64,000 nt of DNA, from assembly GCA_004322045.1 (NCBI GenBank), contig SCRN01000002.1, positions 1 to 64,000 of the forward strand, read 5' to 3'. The stretch's first letter is position 1. Each line of letters opens with the position of its first letter. Made by a program: the position numbers and the translations under genes. This stretch comes from Paraburkholderia sp. Lineage in GTDB: Bacteria > Pseudomonadota > Gammaproteobacteria > Burkholderiales > Burkholderiaceae. The notes below the pieces were generated by a model that saw nothing but the letters and a program-made list of their open reading frames with translations, had not been told where the DNA came from and ran no database searches. Of the stretch, positions 43,855-53,150 are shown piece by piece.

Positions 43855-45291
43855 ATGCAATCCTCGATGGATGATGGTCATAACAGCACACTGAAATGCG
43901 GGCTCAAGCAGCGTCATATGACGATGATTGCGCTTGGCGGCGTGATTGGGGCAGGGCTCTTCGTGGGCAGCGGGGTCGTCATTCAGCAAACCGGCCCCGC
44001 CGCCATTCTCTCGTTCCTGATCACGGGCGTGCTCGTCGTGCTCGTGATGCGCATGCTCGGCGAGATGGCGTGCGCCATGCCCGCCGTCGGGTCCTTCTAC
44101 GAATATGCGCGGCTCGCTTTCGCGAACTCGCGTGGGCCGGGCAGGCTCGCCGGGTTCTTGACCGGTTGGATGTACTGGTACTTCTGGGTCATCGTGGTCG
44201 CCCTCGAGGCAGTGGCCGGCGCCAAGCTCGTGCAGTTCTGGCTGCCCGACATGCCCGCCTGGCTCATCAGCCTCGTCCTGCTCGTCGTGCTCACGGCGAC
44301 GAATCTGATTTCGGTCGGCAGCTACGGCGAGTTCGAGTTTTGGTTCTCGTCGATCAAAGTCGGGGCGATCATCGTCTTTCTGTTTCTCGGCGGCCTCTAC
44401 GTGCTCGGCTTGTGGCCGGCGTCGTTGCACACGAGCGCCGTGCTGCCGACGTTGCTCGGTCATGGCGGATTCATGCCGCTCGGCATCGGGCCGGTTTTGA
44501 GCGGTGCGGTCGCGGCCACGGGTTTTTACTTCGGGGCGGAGATCGTGACCATCGCAGCGGCGGAGGCGCAAGAGCCGGCGCGGGCGGTGGCCAAAGCCAC
44601 CAACTCGGTGATCACGCGCGTGCTCGTTTTCTACGTGGGTTCGGTTGCGCTCGTCGTCGCGCTGGTGCCGTGGAATTCGGCGCGCATGGCAACGCCTTAT
44701 GTCAGCGCGTTGCAGGTGATGGGATTGCCCGCCGCCGCGCACGTCATGAATGCGATCGTGCTGACCGCCGTGCTCTCGGCACTCAATTCCGGCCTCTATG
44801 CCGCATCGCGCATGCTGTTTGCCTTGACACGCAACGGCGACGCGCCGGCCTCGCTCGCGAAGATCAATCGCCGTGGCGTGCCGGTGCGCGCGATTTTGCT
44901 CGGTACGCTGTTCGGGTATGTCTCGGTCGTCATGTCGTACGTCTCGCCCGATACCGTATTCGCATTTCTCGTCGACTCGTACGGGACCGTTGCAATCTTC
45001 GTCTACGTGTTGATCGCGTTTTCCCAATTGCGCTTGCGCAGCCGGCTCGATCGTGCGCAAGCGGATCGCCTTCGCGTGAAGATGTGGGGCTTCCCGTATC
45101 TCACGTGGCTTTCGATCGCCGGCATGATCGGCATCCTGGTTGCGATGGCGTTCATCCCCGATCAGCGTAAGCCGCTCTGGCTCGGCGTCGCGAGCCTGGG
45201 CATGCTGCTGCTCGCCTATGCGCTGTTCGTGCGGCGGCGTCGCGAGCGTGCCGTCGACGAGCACGAGTTGGCCTCCTATCCCCCTCGCTGA
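43855..45291 (+). CDS. APC-family amino-acid permease (GabP-like)
   Basis: 478 residues, 12 membrane segments. LKQRHMTMIALGGVIGAGLFVGSG is the amino-acid transporter (AAT) signature. MRMLGEMACAMP and EIVTIAAAEAQEPARAVAKATN are typical of the GABA/aromatic permease group. It takes up an amino acid or zwitterion by proton symport. In this setting taurine, an analogue of beta-alanine and GABA, is a sensible guess. GGGAGAA ribosome site before ATG 43855. The C-terminus is short and charged. Confidence 0.87.
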   Translation: MQSSMDDGHNSTLKCGLKQRHMTMIALGGVIGAGLFVGSGVVIQQTGPAAILSFLITGVLVVLVMRMLGEMACAMPAVGSFYEYARLAFANSRGPGRLAGFLTGWMYWYFWVIVVALEAVAGAKLVQFWLPDMPAWLISLVLLVVLTATNLISVGSYGEFEFWFSSIKVGAIIVFLFLGGLYVLGLWPASLHTSAVLPTLLGHGGFMPLGIGPVLSGAVAATGFYFGAEIVTIAAAEAQEPARAVAKATNSVITRVLVFYVGSVALVVALVPWNSARMATPYVSALQVMGLPAAAHVMNAIVLTAVLSALNSGLYAASRMLFALTRNGDAPASLAKINRRGVPVRAILLGTLFGYVSVVMSYVSPDTVFAFLVDSYGTVAIFVYVLIAFSQLRLRSRLDRAQADRLRVKMWGFPYLTWLSIAGMIGILVAMAFIPDQRKPLWLGVASLGMLLLAYALFVRRRRERAVDEHELASYPPR

Positions 45292-45312
45292 ATTATCGCT
45301 GCGGCCGATAGT

Positions 45313-45325
45313 TTCGATCATCGAA
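45313..45325. promoter_or_regulatory. 13-bp inverted repeat upstream of soeA
   Basis: TTCGAT (45313-45318), C, ATCGAA (45320-45325), 104 bp before the soeA start. Possible operator or chance; no cognate protein known. Confidence 0.3.
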
Positions 45326-45428
45326 TACAACTTTTAGCCGGCGGCAGACGCACCTACCATAGCCCTATCCCACTGCGGGCGCTGCCTCGTCGAGGCAGCG
45401 CGCCGCGTTGCGCAAACGAGGGAGCACG

Positions 45429-48389
45429 ATGGACCATCACGCGCGTACGCAAAACGAGAAGCTCGAGTTCAAGACGACGACGTGCTACATGTGCGCCTGC
45501 CGTTGCGGCATTCGCGTGCATCTGCGCGACGGCGAAGTGCGATACATCGACGGCAACCCCGAGCACCCGCTCAATCAGGGTGTGATTTGCGCCAAGGGCG
45601 CCTCGGGCATCATGAAGCAGTATTCGCCCGCGCGGCTCACGCAGCCGTTGATGCGCAAGGCGGGCGCCGAGCGGGGCGAGGCCCGGTTCGAGCCGGTCTC
45701 GTGGGAGGTCGCGTTCGACGTGCTGGAGAAACGTCTTTCGCATTTGCGCGCGACCGATCCGAAACAGTTCGCGCTCTTCACGGGCCGCGACCAGATGCAA
45801 GCGCTCACGGGCCTGTTCGCCAAGCAGTTCGGCACGCCCAATTACGCGGCCCATGGCGGTTTCTGCTCGGCCAATATGGCGGCCGGGATGATCTACACGA
45901 TGGGCGGTTCGTTTTGGGAGTTCGGCGGCCCCGACTTGGATCACGCCAAGCTCTTCTTCATGATCGGCACCGCCGAAGATCATCATTCCAATCCATTGAA
46001 GATCGCGTTGTCGAAGTTCAAGCGGGCAGGGGGGCGCTTCATTGCCATCAACCCCGTGCGCACCGGGTACGCGGCGATCGCGGACGAGTGGGTGCCGATT
46101 CGTCCCGGCACCGATGGCGCGTTGTTCATGGCGTTGATCCGCGAATTGATCGAACACGATGCTTACGATCGCGCGTTCGTCGAACGGTTTTCGAATGCGG
46201 CCGAGCTCGTCGATTTGCGCGAGGACCGCGATACCTTCGGGTTGTTCGTGCGTGATCCGAGCGCGCCCGAAGTGAACGCGCTCTATCCGCAGAATCATCT
46301 ATGGTGGGATACGCGCACCGATCGCGCCGTGCTGCATCACACGGACGGCGCGCAGCCCGCGCTCGAGGGCCGTTATGTGCTCGAGGACGATACGCCCGTC
46401 GCCCCGTCGTTCACGTTGCTGCGCGAGCAGGTTGCGCACTGCACCCCTCAATGGGCGGAGAGAATCACGGGCATCGCGGCCGAGACGATCGTGTGTATCG
46501 CACGCGAAATGGCCACGGTCGCGCGCGAGCAGCGCATCGTGTTGCCGGTGCAGTGGACCGATTCTTGGGGCAAGACGCACGATACGGTAGAGGGCGCGCC
46601 GGTTGCGTTTCATGCGATGCGCGGCCTGGCGGCGCATTCGAACGGGTTTCAAACGATCCGCGCGATGGCCGTATTGATGTCGCTGCTCGGCACCATCGAC
46701 CGGCCGGGCGGCTTTCGGCACAAATCGCCGTATCCGCGGGCAGCGCCGCCTTCGGCGAAACCGCCCAACGATCCGGCGTCGATCAAGCCCAATACGCCGC
46801 TGGCAGCGGGGCCGCTCGGCTGGCCCGCGTCTCCCGCGGATCTGTTCGTGCACGAGGACGGTTCGCCCGCCCGCATCGACAAAGCATTTTCCTGGGAGTA
46901 CCCGCTGGCCGTGCATGGCCTCATGCATTCGGTGATCACGAACGCTTGGCGTGGCGATCCTTATCCGATCGACACGTTGCTGATCTTCATGGCGAACATG
47001 GCATGGAATTCGTCGATGAATCCGGGCCAAGTGCGCAACATGCTCGTCGATAAGCGTGAGGACGGTCAATACAAGATTCCGTTTCTCGTGGTGTGCGATG
47101 CGTTTCAGTCGGAGATGACCGCGTTTGCCGATTTGATTCTGCCCGATACGACTTATCTCGAGCGGCACGATGTGATGTCGATGCTCGACCGCCCGATCTC
47201 GGAGTTCGACGGGCCTGTGGATTCGGTGCGGGTGCCGGTCGTGCCGCCGACGGGCGAATGCAAGCCGTTCCAGGAAGTGCTGATCGAACTCGCGAGCCGT
47301 TTGAAACTTCCCGCGTTCACGACGCCGGAGGGCAAGCGCAAGTACCGCGACTATCCGGACTTCATCGTCAATTTCCAGACGGCGCCCGATTCGGGCACGG
47401 GTTTTCTGATCGGCTGGCGCGGCAAGGGTGGCGAGAAGGCGGTTGTCGGCGAGCCGAACCCGAAGCAGTGGGAACAGTACGCGAGCAACAACTGCGTGTA
47501 CCACCACAAGCTGCCCGAATCGCTGCAGTACATGCGCAATTGCAACGGCCCGTATATGCAATGGGCCGTCGATAACGGCATGCGCAAGTTTGGTTTGCCC
47601 ATCGTCATTCAACTCTATTCGGAAGTGATGCAGACCTTTCGCCTCGCAGCGCAAGGCAAGACACGCGGGCGGCAGCCGCCCGATCACTTGCGCGAGCGGA
47701 TCATGCGCCATTTCGATCCGCTGCCGTTCTGGTATCCCCCGCTCGAATTGGATGTGACCGATGTGGGCCGCTATCCGCTCGCGGCGATCACGCAGCGGCC
47801 GATGGCGATGTATCACTCATGGGATTCGCAAAATGCGTGGCTGCGGCAGATTCATGGCGAAAACCACTTATTCGTCAATCCCGCGACGGCAGCCGCAGCC
47901 GGGATCGACGACGACGGTTGGATCTACGTCGAATCGCCGTGGGGCAAGGTGCGTTGCCGCGCGCGCTATAGCGAGGCGGTGGAACCCGGCACCGTCTGGA
48001 CTTGGAATGCGATCGGCAAGGCAGCCGGCGCGTGGAATTTGGGGCCCAGCGCCGGGGAGTCTCAACGCGGCTTTTTGCTGAACCACGTGATCACCGACGA
48101 GTTGCCGAGCGACATGCGAGCCGGGGAGCGGATCTCGAACTCCGATCCCATCACCGGGCAGGCGGGTTGGTACGACGTGCGCGTGCGCATCTATCGCGCC
48201 GAAGCCGATGCCGCGACGACGCTGCCGCAATTCGAGCCGATGCAGCCGTTGCCCGGTTCGACGAACGTGTTGCAGCGCATGCACGCGTATTTCGCCGGCA
48301 CGGGCGAGTTTGCGGCGAGACTGCGCCGCAAGGTGGCAACCGGCGTGTCGCCGAGCGAGGCCGCGCATCCAGAAGGAGATCGATCATGA
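45429..48389 (+). CDS. soeA: Molybdopterin sulfite dehydrogenase, catalytic subunit (SoeA type)
   Basis: 986 residues of the DMSO-reductase family (bis-MGD). An N-terminal 4Fe-4S site uses Cys19, Cys22, Cys26 and Cys54 (TCYMCACRCG ... VICAKG). No Tat or other signal peptide precedes it, so the enzyme faces the cytoplasm, as known for SoeABC and unlike periplasmic SorAB. Other core stretches: LFTGRDQMQALTGLFA, LPVQWTDSWGKTHD and NAWLRQIHGENHLFVNP. It should oxidise the sulfite released by Xsc. A different oxoanion substrate cannot be excluded from sequence. Start ATG 45429 after GAGGGAG; stop overlaps soeB by four bases. Confidence 0.82.
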   Translation: MDHHARTQNEKLEFKTTTCYMCACRCGIRVHLRDGEVRYIDGNPEHPLNQGVICAKGASGIMKQYSPARLTQPLMRKAGAERGEARFEPVSWEVAFDVLEKRLSHLRATDPKQFALFTGRDQMQALTGLFAKQFGTPNYAAHGGFCSANMAAGMIYTMGGSFWEFGGPDLDHAKLFFMIGTAEDHHSNPLKIALSKFKRAGGRFIAINPVRTGYAAIADEWVPIRPGTDGALFMALIRELIEHDAYDRAFVERFSNAAELVDLREDRDTFGLFVRDPSAPEVNALYPQNHLWWDTRTDRAVLHHTDGAQPALEGRYVLEDDTPVAPSFTLLREQVAHCTPQWAERITGIAAETIVCIAREMATVAREQRIVLPVQWTDSWGKTHDTVEGAPVAFHAMRGLAAHSNGFQTIRAMAVLMSLLGTIDRPGGFRHKSPYPRAAPPSAKPPNDPASIKPNTPLAAGPLGWPASPADLFVHEDGSPARIDKAFSWEYPLAVHGLMHSVITNAWRGDPYPIDTLLIFMANMAWNSSMNPGQVRNMLVDKREDGQYKIPFLVVCDAFQSEMTAFADLILPDTTYLERHDVMSMLDRPISEFDGPVDSVRVPVVPPTGECKPFQEVLIELASRLKLPAFTTPEGKRKYRDYPDFIVNFQTAPDSGTGFLIGWRGKGGEKAVVGEPNPKQWEQYASNNCVYHHKLPESLQYMRNCNGPYMQWAVDNGMRKFGLPIVIQLYSEVMQTFRLAAQGKTRGRQPPDHLRERIMRHFDPLPFWYPPLELDVTDVGRYPLAAITQRPMAMYHSWDSQNAWLRQIHGENHLFVNPATAAAAGIDDDGWIYVESPWGKVRCRARYSEAVEPGTVWTWNAIGKAAGAWNLGPSAGESQRGFLLNHVITDELPSDMRAGERISNSDPITGQAGWYDVRVRIYRAEADAATTLPQFEPMQPLPGSTNVLQRMHAYFAGTGEFAARLRRKVATGVSPSEAAHPEGDRS

Positions 48390-49129
48390 CGCAGATGGCG
48401 CTTGTCATCGACCTGAACGTTTGCGTGGGGTGCCACGCCTGCGTGACGAGTTGCAAGGAGTGGAACACGTCCGGCGAGGCGGGCAGTCTTGCCGATGTTC
48501 ACCCGTATGAGGACGATCCGTCCGGGACGTTCTTCAATCGCGTGCAGACGTATGAAGCAGGCGTGTTCCCGATGACCGATACGATTCACTTCCCGAAATC
48601 GTGCCTGCATTGCGAGGATCCGCCGTGCGTGCCCGTCTGCCCGACGGGTGCGAGCTACAAGCGCAAGTCCGACGGCATCGTGCTGGTCGACTACGACAAG
48701 TGCATCGGCTGCAAGTACTGCGCATGGGCTTGTCCCTATGGTGCGCGCGAGCTAGACGAGGGTCGTAAGGAGATGACGAAATGCACGTTGTGCGCGGATC
48801 GGATCGACAATGAAGCACTGCCGGAGCGCGATCGCAAGCCCGCGTGCGTGCTGGCCTGCCCGACTTCGGCGCGCTTGTTCGGCGATATCCACGATCCGCA
48901 GTCGGAGGTTTCGCGCGCGATCAGCGAGCGTGGCGGGTATCAGCTCATGCCGGAATGGGATACGAAACCCTCGAACCATTACTTGCCGCGCGTCACCACC
49001 GCGCCTTCTTGCGGCTGCGGCAGCGGCAGCACTTGCGGCGGCGCGGCGTCCGGCGCGCAACCGGCATCGCTCGAAGCGAAACTCGAACGCGGTGAAATCG
49101 CACTTGCCGCACTGGCCGTGCAGCGTTGA
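48386..49129 (+). CDS. soeB: Four-cluster ferredoxin subunit (SoeB type)
   Basis: 247 residues with four Cys clusters: CVGCHACVTSC near the start, CLHCEDPPCVPVCPTG, CIGCKYCAWACPYG and CTLCADR with CVLACPTS. It carries electrons from the molybdenum subunit to the membrane subunit. The C-terminus has an unusual Cys/Gly/Ser stretch (CGCGSGSTCGG) and a short helical tail. No signal peptide. ATGA overlap with soeA suggests coupled translation. Confidence 0.88.
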   Translation: MTQMALVIDLNVCVGCHACVTSCKEWNTSGEAGSLADVHPYEDDPSGTFFNRVQTYEAGVFPMTDTIHFPKSCLHCEDPPCVPVCPTGASYKRKSDGIVLVDYDKCIGCKYCAWACPYGARELDEGRKEMTKCTLCADRIDNEALPERDRKPACVLACPTSARLFGDIHDPQSEVSRAISERGGYQLMPEWDTKPSNHYLPRVTTAPSCGCGSGSTCGGAASGAQPASLEAKLERGEIALAALAVQR

Positions 49130-49174
49130 CGCTCACGCATTCATTCCATTCAAACAGCATCGACGGAGCGCCCC

Positions 49175-50125
49175 ATGCGGCCCGCTTTTTCAGTCATTTT
49201 CCTCACGACACTTTGCGGTGCGGCACAAGGCCTGCTGCTCACCCTCGTCGCGCTCGAGGCCACCTCACGCTTTGCGGCAGGCGTGGCCGTGCCTTCGGCG
49301 CTCTATGTCGTTGGCGCTGCGCTCGCGGTGGTACTGGGCGGCCTTGGCCTGCTCGCATCGTTTTTTCACCTCGGACACCCCGAGCGAGCCTGGCGCGCGA
49401 TCGCCATGTGGCGCACGTCGTGGCTCTCGCGCGAATGCATCGCACTGCCGGCGTTTCTATCGCTCACGACCGCGTATGGACTCGCGCATTGGCTAGGATG
49501 GGGCGATACGCTCGCAATCGGCTCGATCGCCGCCGCGGCGAGCGTCGTCCTGTTCGTGTGCACCGCAATGATCTATGCGTGCTTGCGCTTCCTGCAGGAA
49601 TGGGCGAGTCCGCTCACGCTCGTGAACTTCATGCTGCTCGGCTGCGCTTCCGGTTGCACGCTGGCGACGGCGTGTGCGGCGTGGCTCGCACCGTCGCTCA
49701 TCGTCATGCTCGCGCCCTGCGCATGTGTGTTGACGCTCGCCGGCTGCGCGAGCCGCTTGGCCTCGCTCATGCGTAACGCGCGCCTGAAGCCGAAATCGAC
49801 CGTGCAGAGCGCGACCGGTATTCGTCACGGCAAAGTCGAACAGAAGTCGCGCGGCTTCACGGCGAGCGCATTCAATACGCGCGAGTTCTTTCATGGACAG
49901 AACGCCGGCACGCTGCGCGCGATCAAGGCCGGGTTCGTGACCGCCGCTTTCGCCGCCCCGTTCGTGCTGACCGGCGCGGGCGCGCTCGCGCCGAGATCGA
50001 GCGCGGCGGCGCTCGTGTTGGGCGCCGCGTTCGTGATTCAGTATGCGGGGCTCATCGCCGAGCGCTGGTTCTTCTTCGCCGATGCGGCGCATCCGCAGAA
50101 CATCTACTATCAGCGCGCGTCGTAA
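49175..50125 (+). CDS. soeC: DmsC-type membrane anchor subunit (SoeC type)
   Basis: 316 residues, about eight membrane segments. LGHPERAWRAIAMWRTSWLSRE and the C-terminal GLIAERWFFFADAAHPQNIYY are typical of the DmsC family, where they form the quinone-side region. It anchors SoeAB at the inner membrane and passes electrons to quinone. It is 45 bp after soeB. A hydrophilic, low-hydrophobicity stretch at about 200-240 (MRNARLKPKSTVQSATG) separates two membrane blocks. Confidence 0.85.
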   Translation: MRPAFSVIFLTTLCGAAQGLLLTLVALEATSRFAAGVAVPSALYVVGAALAVVLGGLGLLASFFHLGHPERAWRAIAMWRTSWLSRECIALPAFLSLTTAYGLAHWLGWGDTLAIGSIAAAASVVLFVCTAMIYACLRFLQEWASPLTLVNFMLLGCASGCTLATACAAWLAPSLIVMLAPCACVLTLAGCASRLASLMRNARLKPKSTVQSATGIRHGKVEQKSRGFTASAFNTREFFHGQNAGTLRAIKAGFVTAAFAAPFVLTGAGALAPRSSAAALVLGAAFVIQYAGLIAERWFFFADAAHPQNIYYQRAS

Positions 50126-50137
50126 AACCAGCTCCGG

Positions 50138-51670
50138 CTACACGCCGGGCCGCTGCGTGCGCACGCATTGCGCGAGCGCCCGTACGCCGGGCTCGATTCG
50201 ATCCAGCGCAATTGCCGAGAAGCCCATGCGGAAATAGCGCCGCGCGTCCTGATCGTCGTTCATGAAGAAGACGTTGCCCGGCTCGATCAGCACGCCGACG
50301 GCTTGCGCGTCGGCGGCCAGCCGTTCGGCATCGAGCCATTGCGGCCCTTCCACCCACGACGATGCGCCGCCCGTAATGGGCACGTAGCGCGCTTCCGGGA
50401 TATGCGCATCGAGCGCGGCCATCAGCGCTTGCGAGCGCTCCCGGTACGCATGCGCGAGCCGCCGCAGTAGCGCATCGTGATGGCCGAGGGCGAGAAACGT
50501 CGCGAACGCGCGTTGAACGTAGCCGACCGGATGCCGCACCATCAAACGCCGCAACGCACGAAACTCGCGAATCAGCTCGCGCGGGCCGACGATATAGCCC
50601 AAGCGCAAGCCTGGCGCGAAGGTCTTGGAAAGGCTGCCGACATAGATTACGCGATCGGCGGTATCGAGGCTCTTTAGTGCCGGGTGTGGCGTGCCCGAGA
50701 ACGTGTTCTCGCTCTCGTAGTCGTCTTCGACGATGACGAAGTCATGCTGCTGCGCCAACTCGAGCAGGGCGCGCCGCCGCTCGATCGGCATCGTTGCGGT
50801 CGTGGGGCATTGGTGGCTCGGCGTGACATAGACGTAGTCGCAGCGGGCGAGCGAGGCGGCGAGCGCATCGGGCGCAATGCCGTGACCGTCCACGCGCAGC
50901 GGCAAGAGCTGCGCGTTGCGGTTTTCGAAGATGTTGCGTGCATCGGGATAGCCCGGGTTCTCGAAACCGACGGTCGTCTCTTTGCCGCAGAGCAAATCGG
51001 CCACCAAGTACAAGGCCTGCTGGCAGCCGTTCGTGATGATGATTTCCTCGGGCGCCGCGAATACGCCGCGCCGCGGCAGCACGCGCGTGCGGATTTGCTG
51101 GATCAGCGATTCGTCGTCGCGCTCGATCAAATCGGGCGCCCAATTGCGGATCTCCATGATCGACAGCGCTTTCATGCAGCACTCGCGCCAATCGTTGGTC
51201 GGAAAAAGCGACTGGTCGAATTGTCCGTAGATGAACGGAAATTCGTAATGCTGCCAATTCGCCGGCTTGACGATATTGCGTTGCGCCGAAGGCGGATGCG
51301 CGATGCGTTGCCGCCAAACGGGACGGCCGGCCGCTTCGTCGTCGGCTCCATTCGATGCCGCAGGCGCTGCGGTATCGAAGCGTGGCAGGCTGCGCAGCAT
51401 CTCAGGATTGACGAAGTGTCCGCTGCGCTCGCGCGAGATCAAATAGCCTTCTTCGACGAGCATCTGGTATGCGAGCACGACGGTGTTGCGTGCGACGCCC
51501 AATTGATCGGCGAGCTCGCGGCTGGACGGCAGGGCGACCTTCGGCGCGAGTTGACCGTCGAGGATCGCGGCGACGAGCATTTGCCGGATTTGATCCTGCA
51601 AACTCTGCTTCGATCCCGACGAGCGCTGAAATTGCTGGGCCCATAACGCGGTCGGGGTGCGGCTCGGCAT
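50138..51670 (-). CDS. tauR: MocR-family regulator, probable TauR
   Basis: 510 residues: GntR-type winged HTH at about 20-85 (LPSSRELADQLGVARNTVVLAY), then an aminotransferase-fold effector domain with PLP-binding Lys349 (YVGSLSKTFAPGLRLGY), GYPDAR and IVEDDYESE. In TauR the PLP lysine binds taurine-derived aldimine. It is convergent with soeC (12-bp gap) and reads away from the other sulfonate genes. AGGAGAG precedes ATG 51670. GabR or PdxR types are alternatives; the taurine context favours TauR. Confidence 0.78.
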   Translation of the reverse strand: MPSRTPTALWAQQFQRSSGSKQSLQDQIRQMLVAAILDGQLAPKVALPSSRELADQLGVARNTVVLAYQMLVEEGYLISRERSGHFVNPEMLRSLPRFDTAAPAASNGADDEAAGRPVWRQRIAHPPSAQRNIVKPANWQHYEFPFIYGQFDQSLFPTNDWRECCMKALSIMEIRNWAPDLIERDDESLIQQIRTRVLPRRGVFAAPEEIIITNGCQQALYLVADLLCGKETTVGFENPGYPDARNIFENRNAQLLPLRVDGHGIAPDALAASLARCDYVYVTPSHQCPTTATMPIERRRALLELAQQHDFVIVEDDYESENTFSGTPHPALKSLDTADRVIYVGSLSKTFAPGLRLGYIVGPRELIREFRALRRLMVRHPVGYVQRAFATFLALGHHDALLRRLAHAYRERSQALMAALDAHIPEARYVPITGGASSWVEGPQWLDAERLAADAQAVGVLIEPGNVFFMNDDQDARRYFRMGFSAIALDRIEPGVRALAQCVRTQRPGV

Positions 51671-51973
51671 GCTCTCTCCTAGGGGCGTTCCGGATAGCGA
51701 GCGGCGCGCGGCGTGCTCGGCGGCGCAGATTTCGCGGGACCATCCGAATTTGGCGGTGCGCGCATCGCGGTGATTGCTCGAATCATACTGAACTCGGGTG
51801 CGCGTCGGCGATCGGGAGAAACATCCCTGGCAAATGGCGCGCGCTTGAGGTTGCGCGCATTCGGCGCGGTGCGGGCGTGCCGATAAGCGCCGATCGAAGG
51901 CGCCGCGCAGGCTAGGCGTGCAGCGACGCAACGCATCGCGATGCAAATGTGTCGTGCGGTCTCCCGTTCAGCG
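51671..51973. other. 303-bp gap between tauR-like gene and a small frame
   Basis: No gene or clear signal was found. The leader of tauR on the minus strand starts here. Confidence 0.4.
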
Positions 51974-52099
51974 TCAACGAGCGATTTGCTGGAGCAACAA
52001 GTGCAAGACCTGACCCAGCGCGTGCTGCATTTGGTCCGGCCTGAGTTGATAGGCCAGCAGCACCGGGGCGCCCAGCAATGCAATCACCAGATATTTCAT
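51974..52099 (-). CDS. 41-residue membrane peptide
   Basis: Starts MKYLVIALLGAPVLLAYQL, one membrane segment, followed by an amphipathic helix rich in Leu and Gln (HALGQVLHLLLQQIAR). The ribosome site AGGAGG lies six bases upstream of the ATG and is part of a hairpin (52108-52114 with 52125-52131), so its use may be controlled. No family recognised. It shares the strand with the tauR-like gene and lies 303 bp upstream of it. Confidence 0.55.
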   Translation of the reverse strand: MKYLVIALLGAPVLLAYQLRPDQMQHALGQVLHLLLQQIAR

Positions 52100-52712
52100 C
52101 CACGCCTCCTCACGGTGGGGGTGTCGTGAGGCGAGCCCGTAACCGACCGCCTATCGTCTGCCGATGGAAAAGAGCAGGTCCCATGCCATGCGCGCGAAGC
52201 CCGCGTGCGATATAGCGTCTAGGTCATGGCGCCGCTTCGAATGAGCGATTTGCTCGGCTAGGCGTTGCGGCGTCGAAACATCTGGAGGGGACCTGATTGC
52301 GTGCGCGACGGCCGAGCCGGTACCAGGCGATGCATTCGATGCGGCCTTGCGCACGGCTCGGTGCGATGACGGCGCGACGCCCGCTTCGGATCGGGGGGCT
52401 CGGGTCGGCAGCCGCTTGCTTGGCCGCGCGCAAAAGCGTCACAAGGATGAAACGTCGAGTTCGATTGTGTTGGCCGTCTCCCCGCCGGCGCACGCCCTCG
52501 TCGTTTGTTGAGGCGGATCAATCTGCGCAAGGCGCATCAGGCGGATGCTGGAAGGTGCCGACACTTGCGTGAGATACCGCATGACTCCAGCGCGGGCACG
52601 CACCTTGTTGCGTTGCCCCTAGGGCCAAGCGCTCTCACGGCCGCGATCGGCGCAGGCGCAACGCGCATGAGGCACGACATATCCCGTGTTCATACCATTC
52701 GGAGGCTAGCCA
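52100..52712. other. 613-bp intergenic region before the DUF302 gene
   Basis: Besides the hairpin at 52108-52131, I see no gene, repeat or recognisable RNA. Short open frames here have arginine-rich composition and no ribosome sites, as expected by chance in GC-rich DNA. Confidence 0.5.
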
Positions 52713-53099
52713 ATGAGTTATTACTTCGCGAAGACGCTTACGGTTCCGTTCGACGCGGCGGTTCAGCGTGTCGTCGACGCATTGAAGCAGGAGGGGTTCG
52801 GCGTTCTGACGGATATCGATGTGCAGAGTACGTTGAAGGCGAAGATCGGCGTAGACTTTCGCCGCTACCGCATCCTGGGCGCATGCAATCCCGCTTTTGC
52901 GCATCGGGCGCTCGAAGCCGAAGACAAGATTGGCACGATGCTGCCGTGCAACGTGATCGTTCAGGAGACGGCGGACGGCCGGACCGAAGTCGCCGCCGTC
53001 GACCCCGTGGCATCGATGCAAGGCATCGGGAATGCACAGTTGGCGCCGATCGCCGAGCAGGTGCAAGCCAAGTTGAAAAGCATGGTAGCCAGGCTGTAG
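52713..53099 (+). CDS. DUF302 protein
   Basis: 128 residues, one DUF302 domain (FDAAVQRVVDALKQEGFGVLTDID, then YRILGACNPAFAHRALEAE, and LPCNVIVQE). The core Cys in LGACNP and in LPCNVIV are typical. Function unknown; the fold is thought to bind small hydrophobic ligands. Single gene, GGAGG ribosome site. Convergent with the sigma factor gene. Confidence 0.85.
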   Translation: MSYYFAKTLTVPFDAAVQRVVDALKQEGFGVLTDIDVQSTLKAKIGVDFRRYRILGACNPAFAHRALEAEDKIGTMLPCNVIVQETADGRTEVAAVDPVASMQGIGNAQLAPIAEQVQAKLKSMVARL

Positions 53100-53150
53100 A
53101 GCGGGCGGACGCAACCTAGCGCTGCGCAAACGGTTCCAAGCCGAGTGCGC

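Noticed and set aside
42232-45330. Very long minus-strand open frame (about 1,030 codons) opposite the tauY-like and amino-acid permease genes
   Set aside because: Its translation is Arg/His-rich and has no known domain. It is the antisense shadow of two real GC-rich genes and also crosses their intergenic gap by chance.
46299-47816. 505-codon minus-strand frame opposite soeA
   Set aside because: Same pattern of shadow composition, no domains.
52297-52572. 91-codon frame in the gap before the DUF302 gene
   Set aside because: Arg/Ser-rich, no ribosome site, no domain. Looks like chance in GC-rich DNA.
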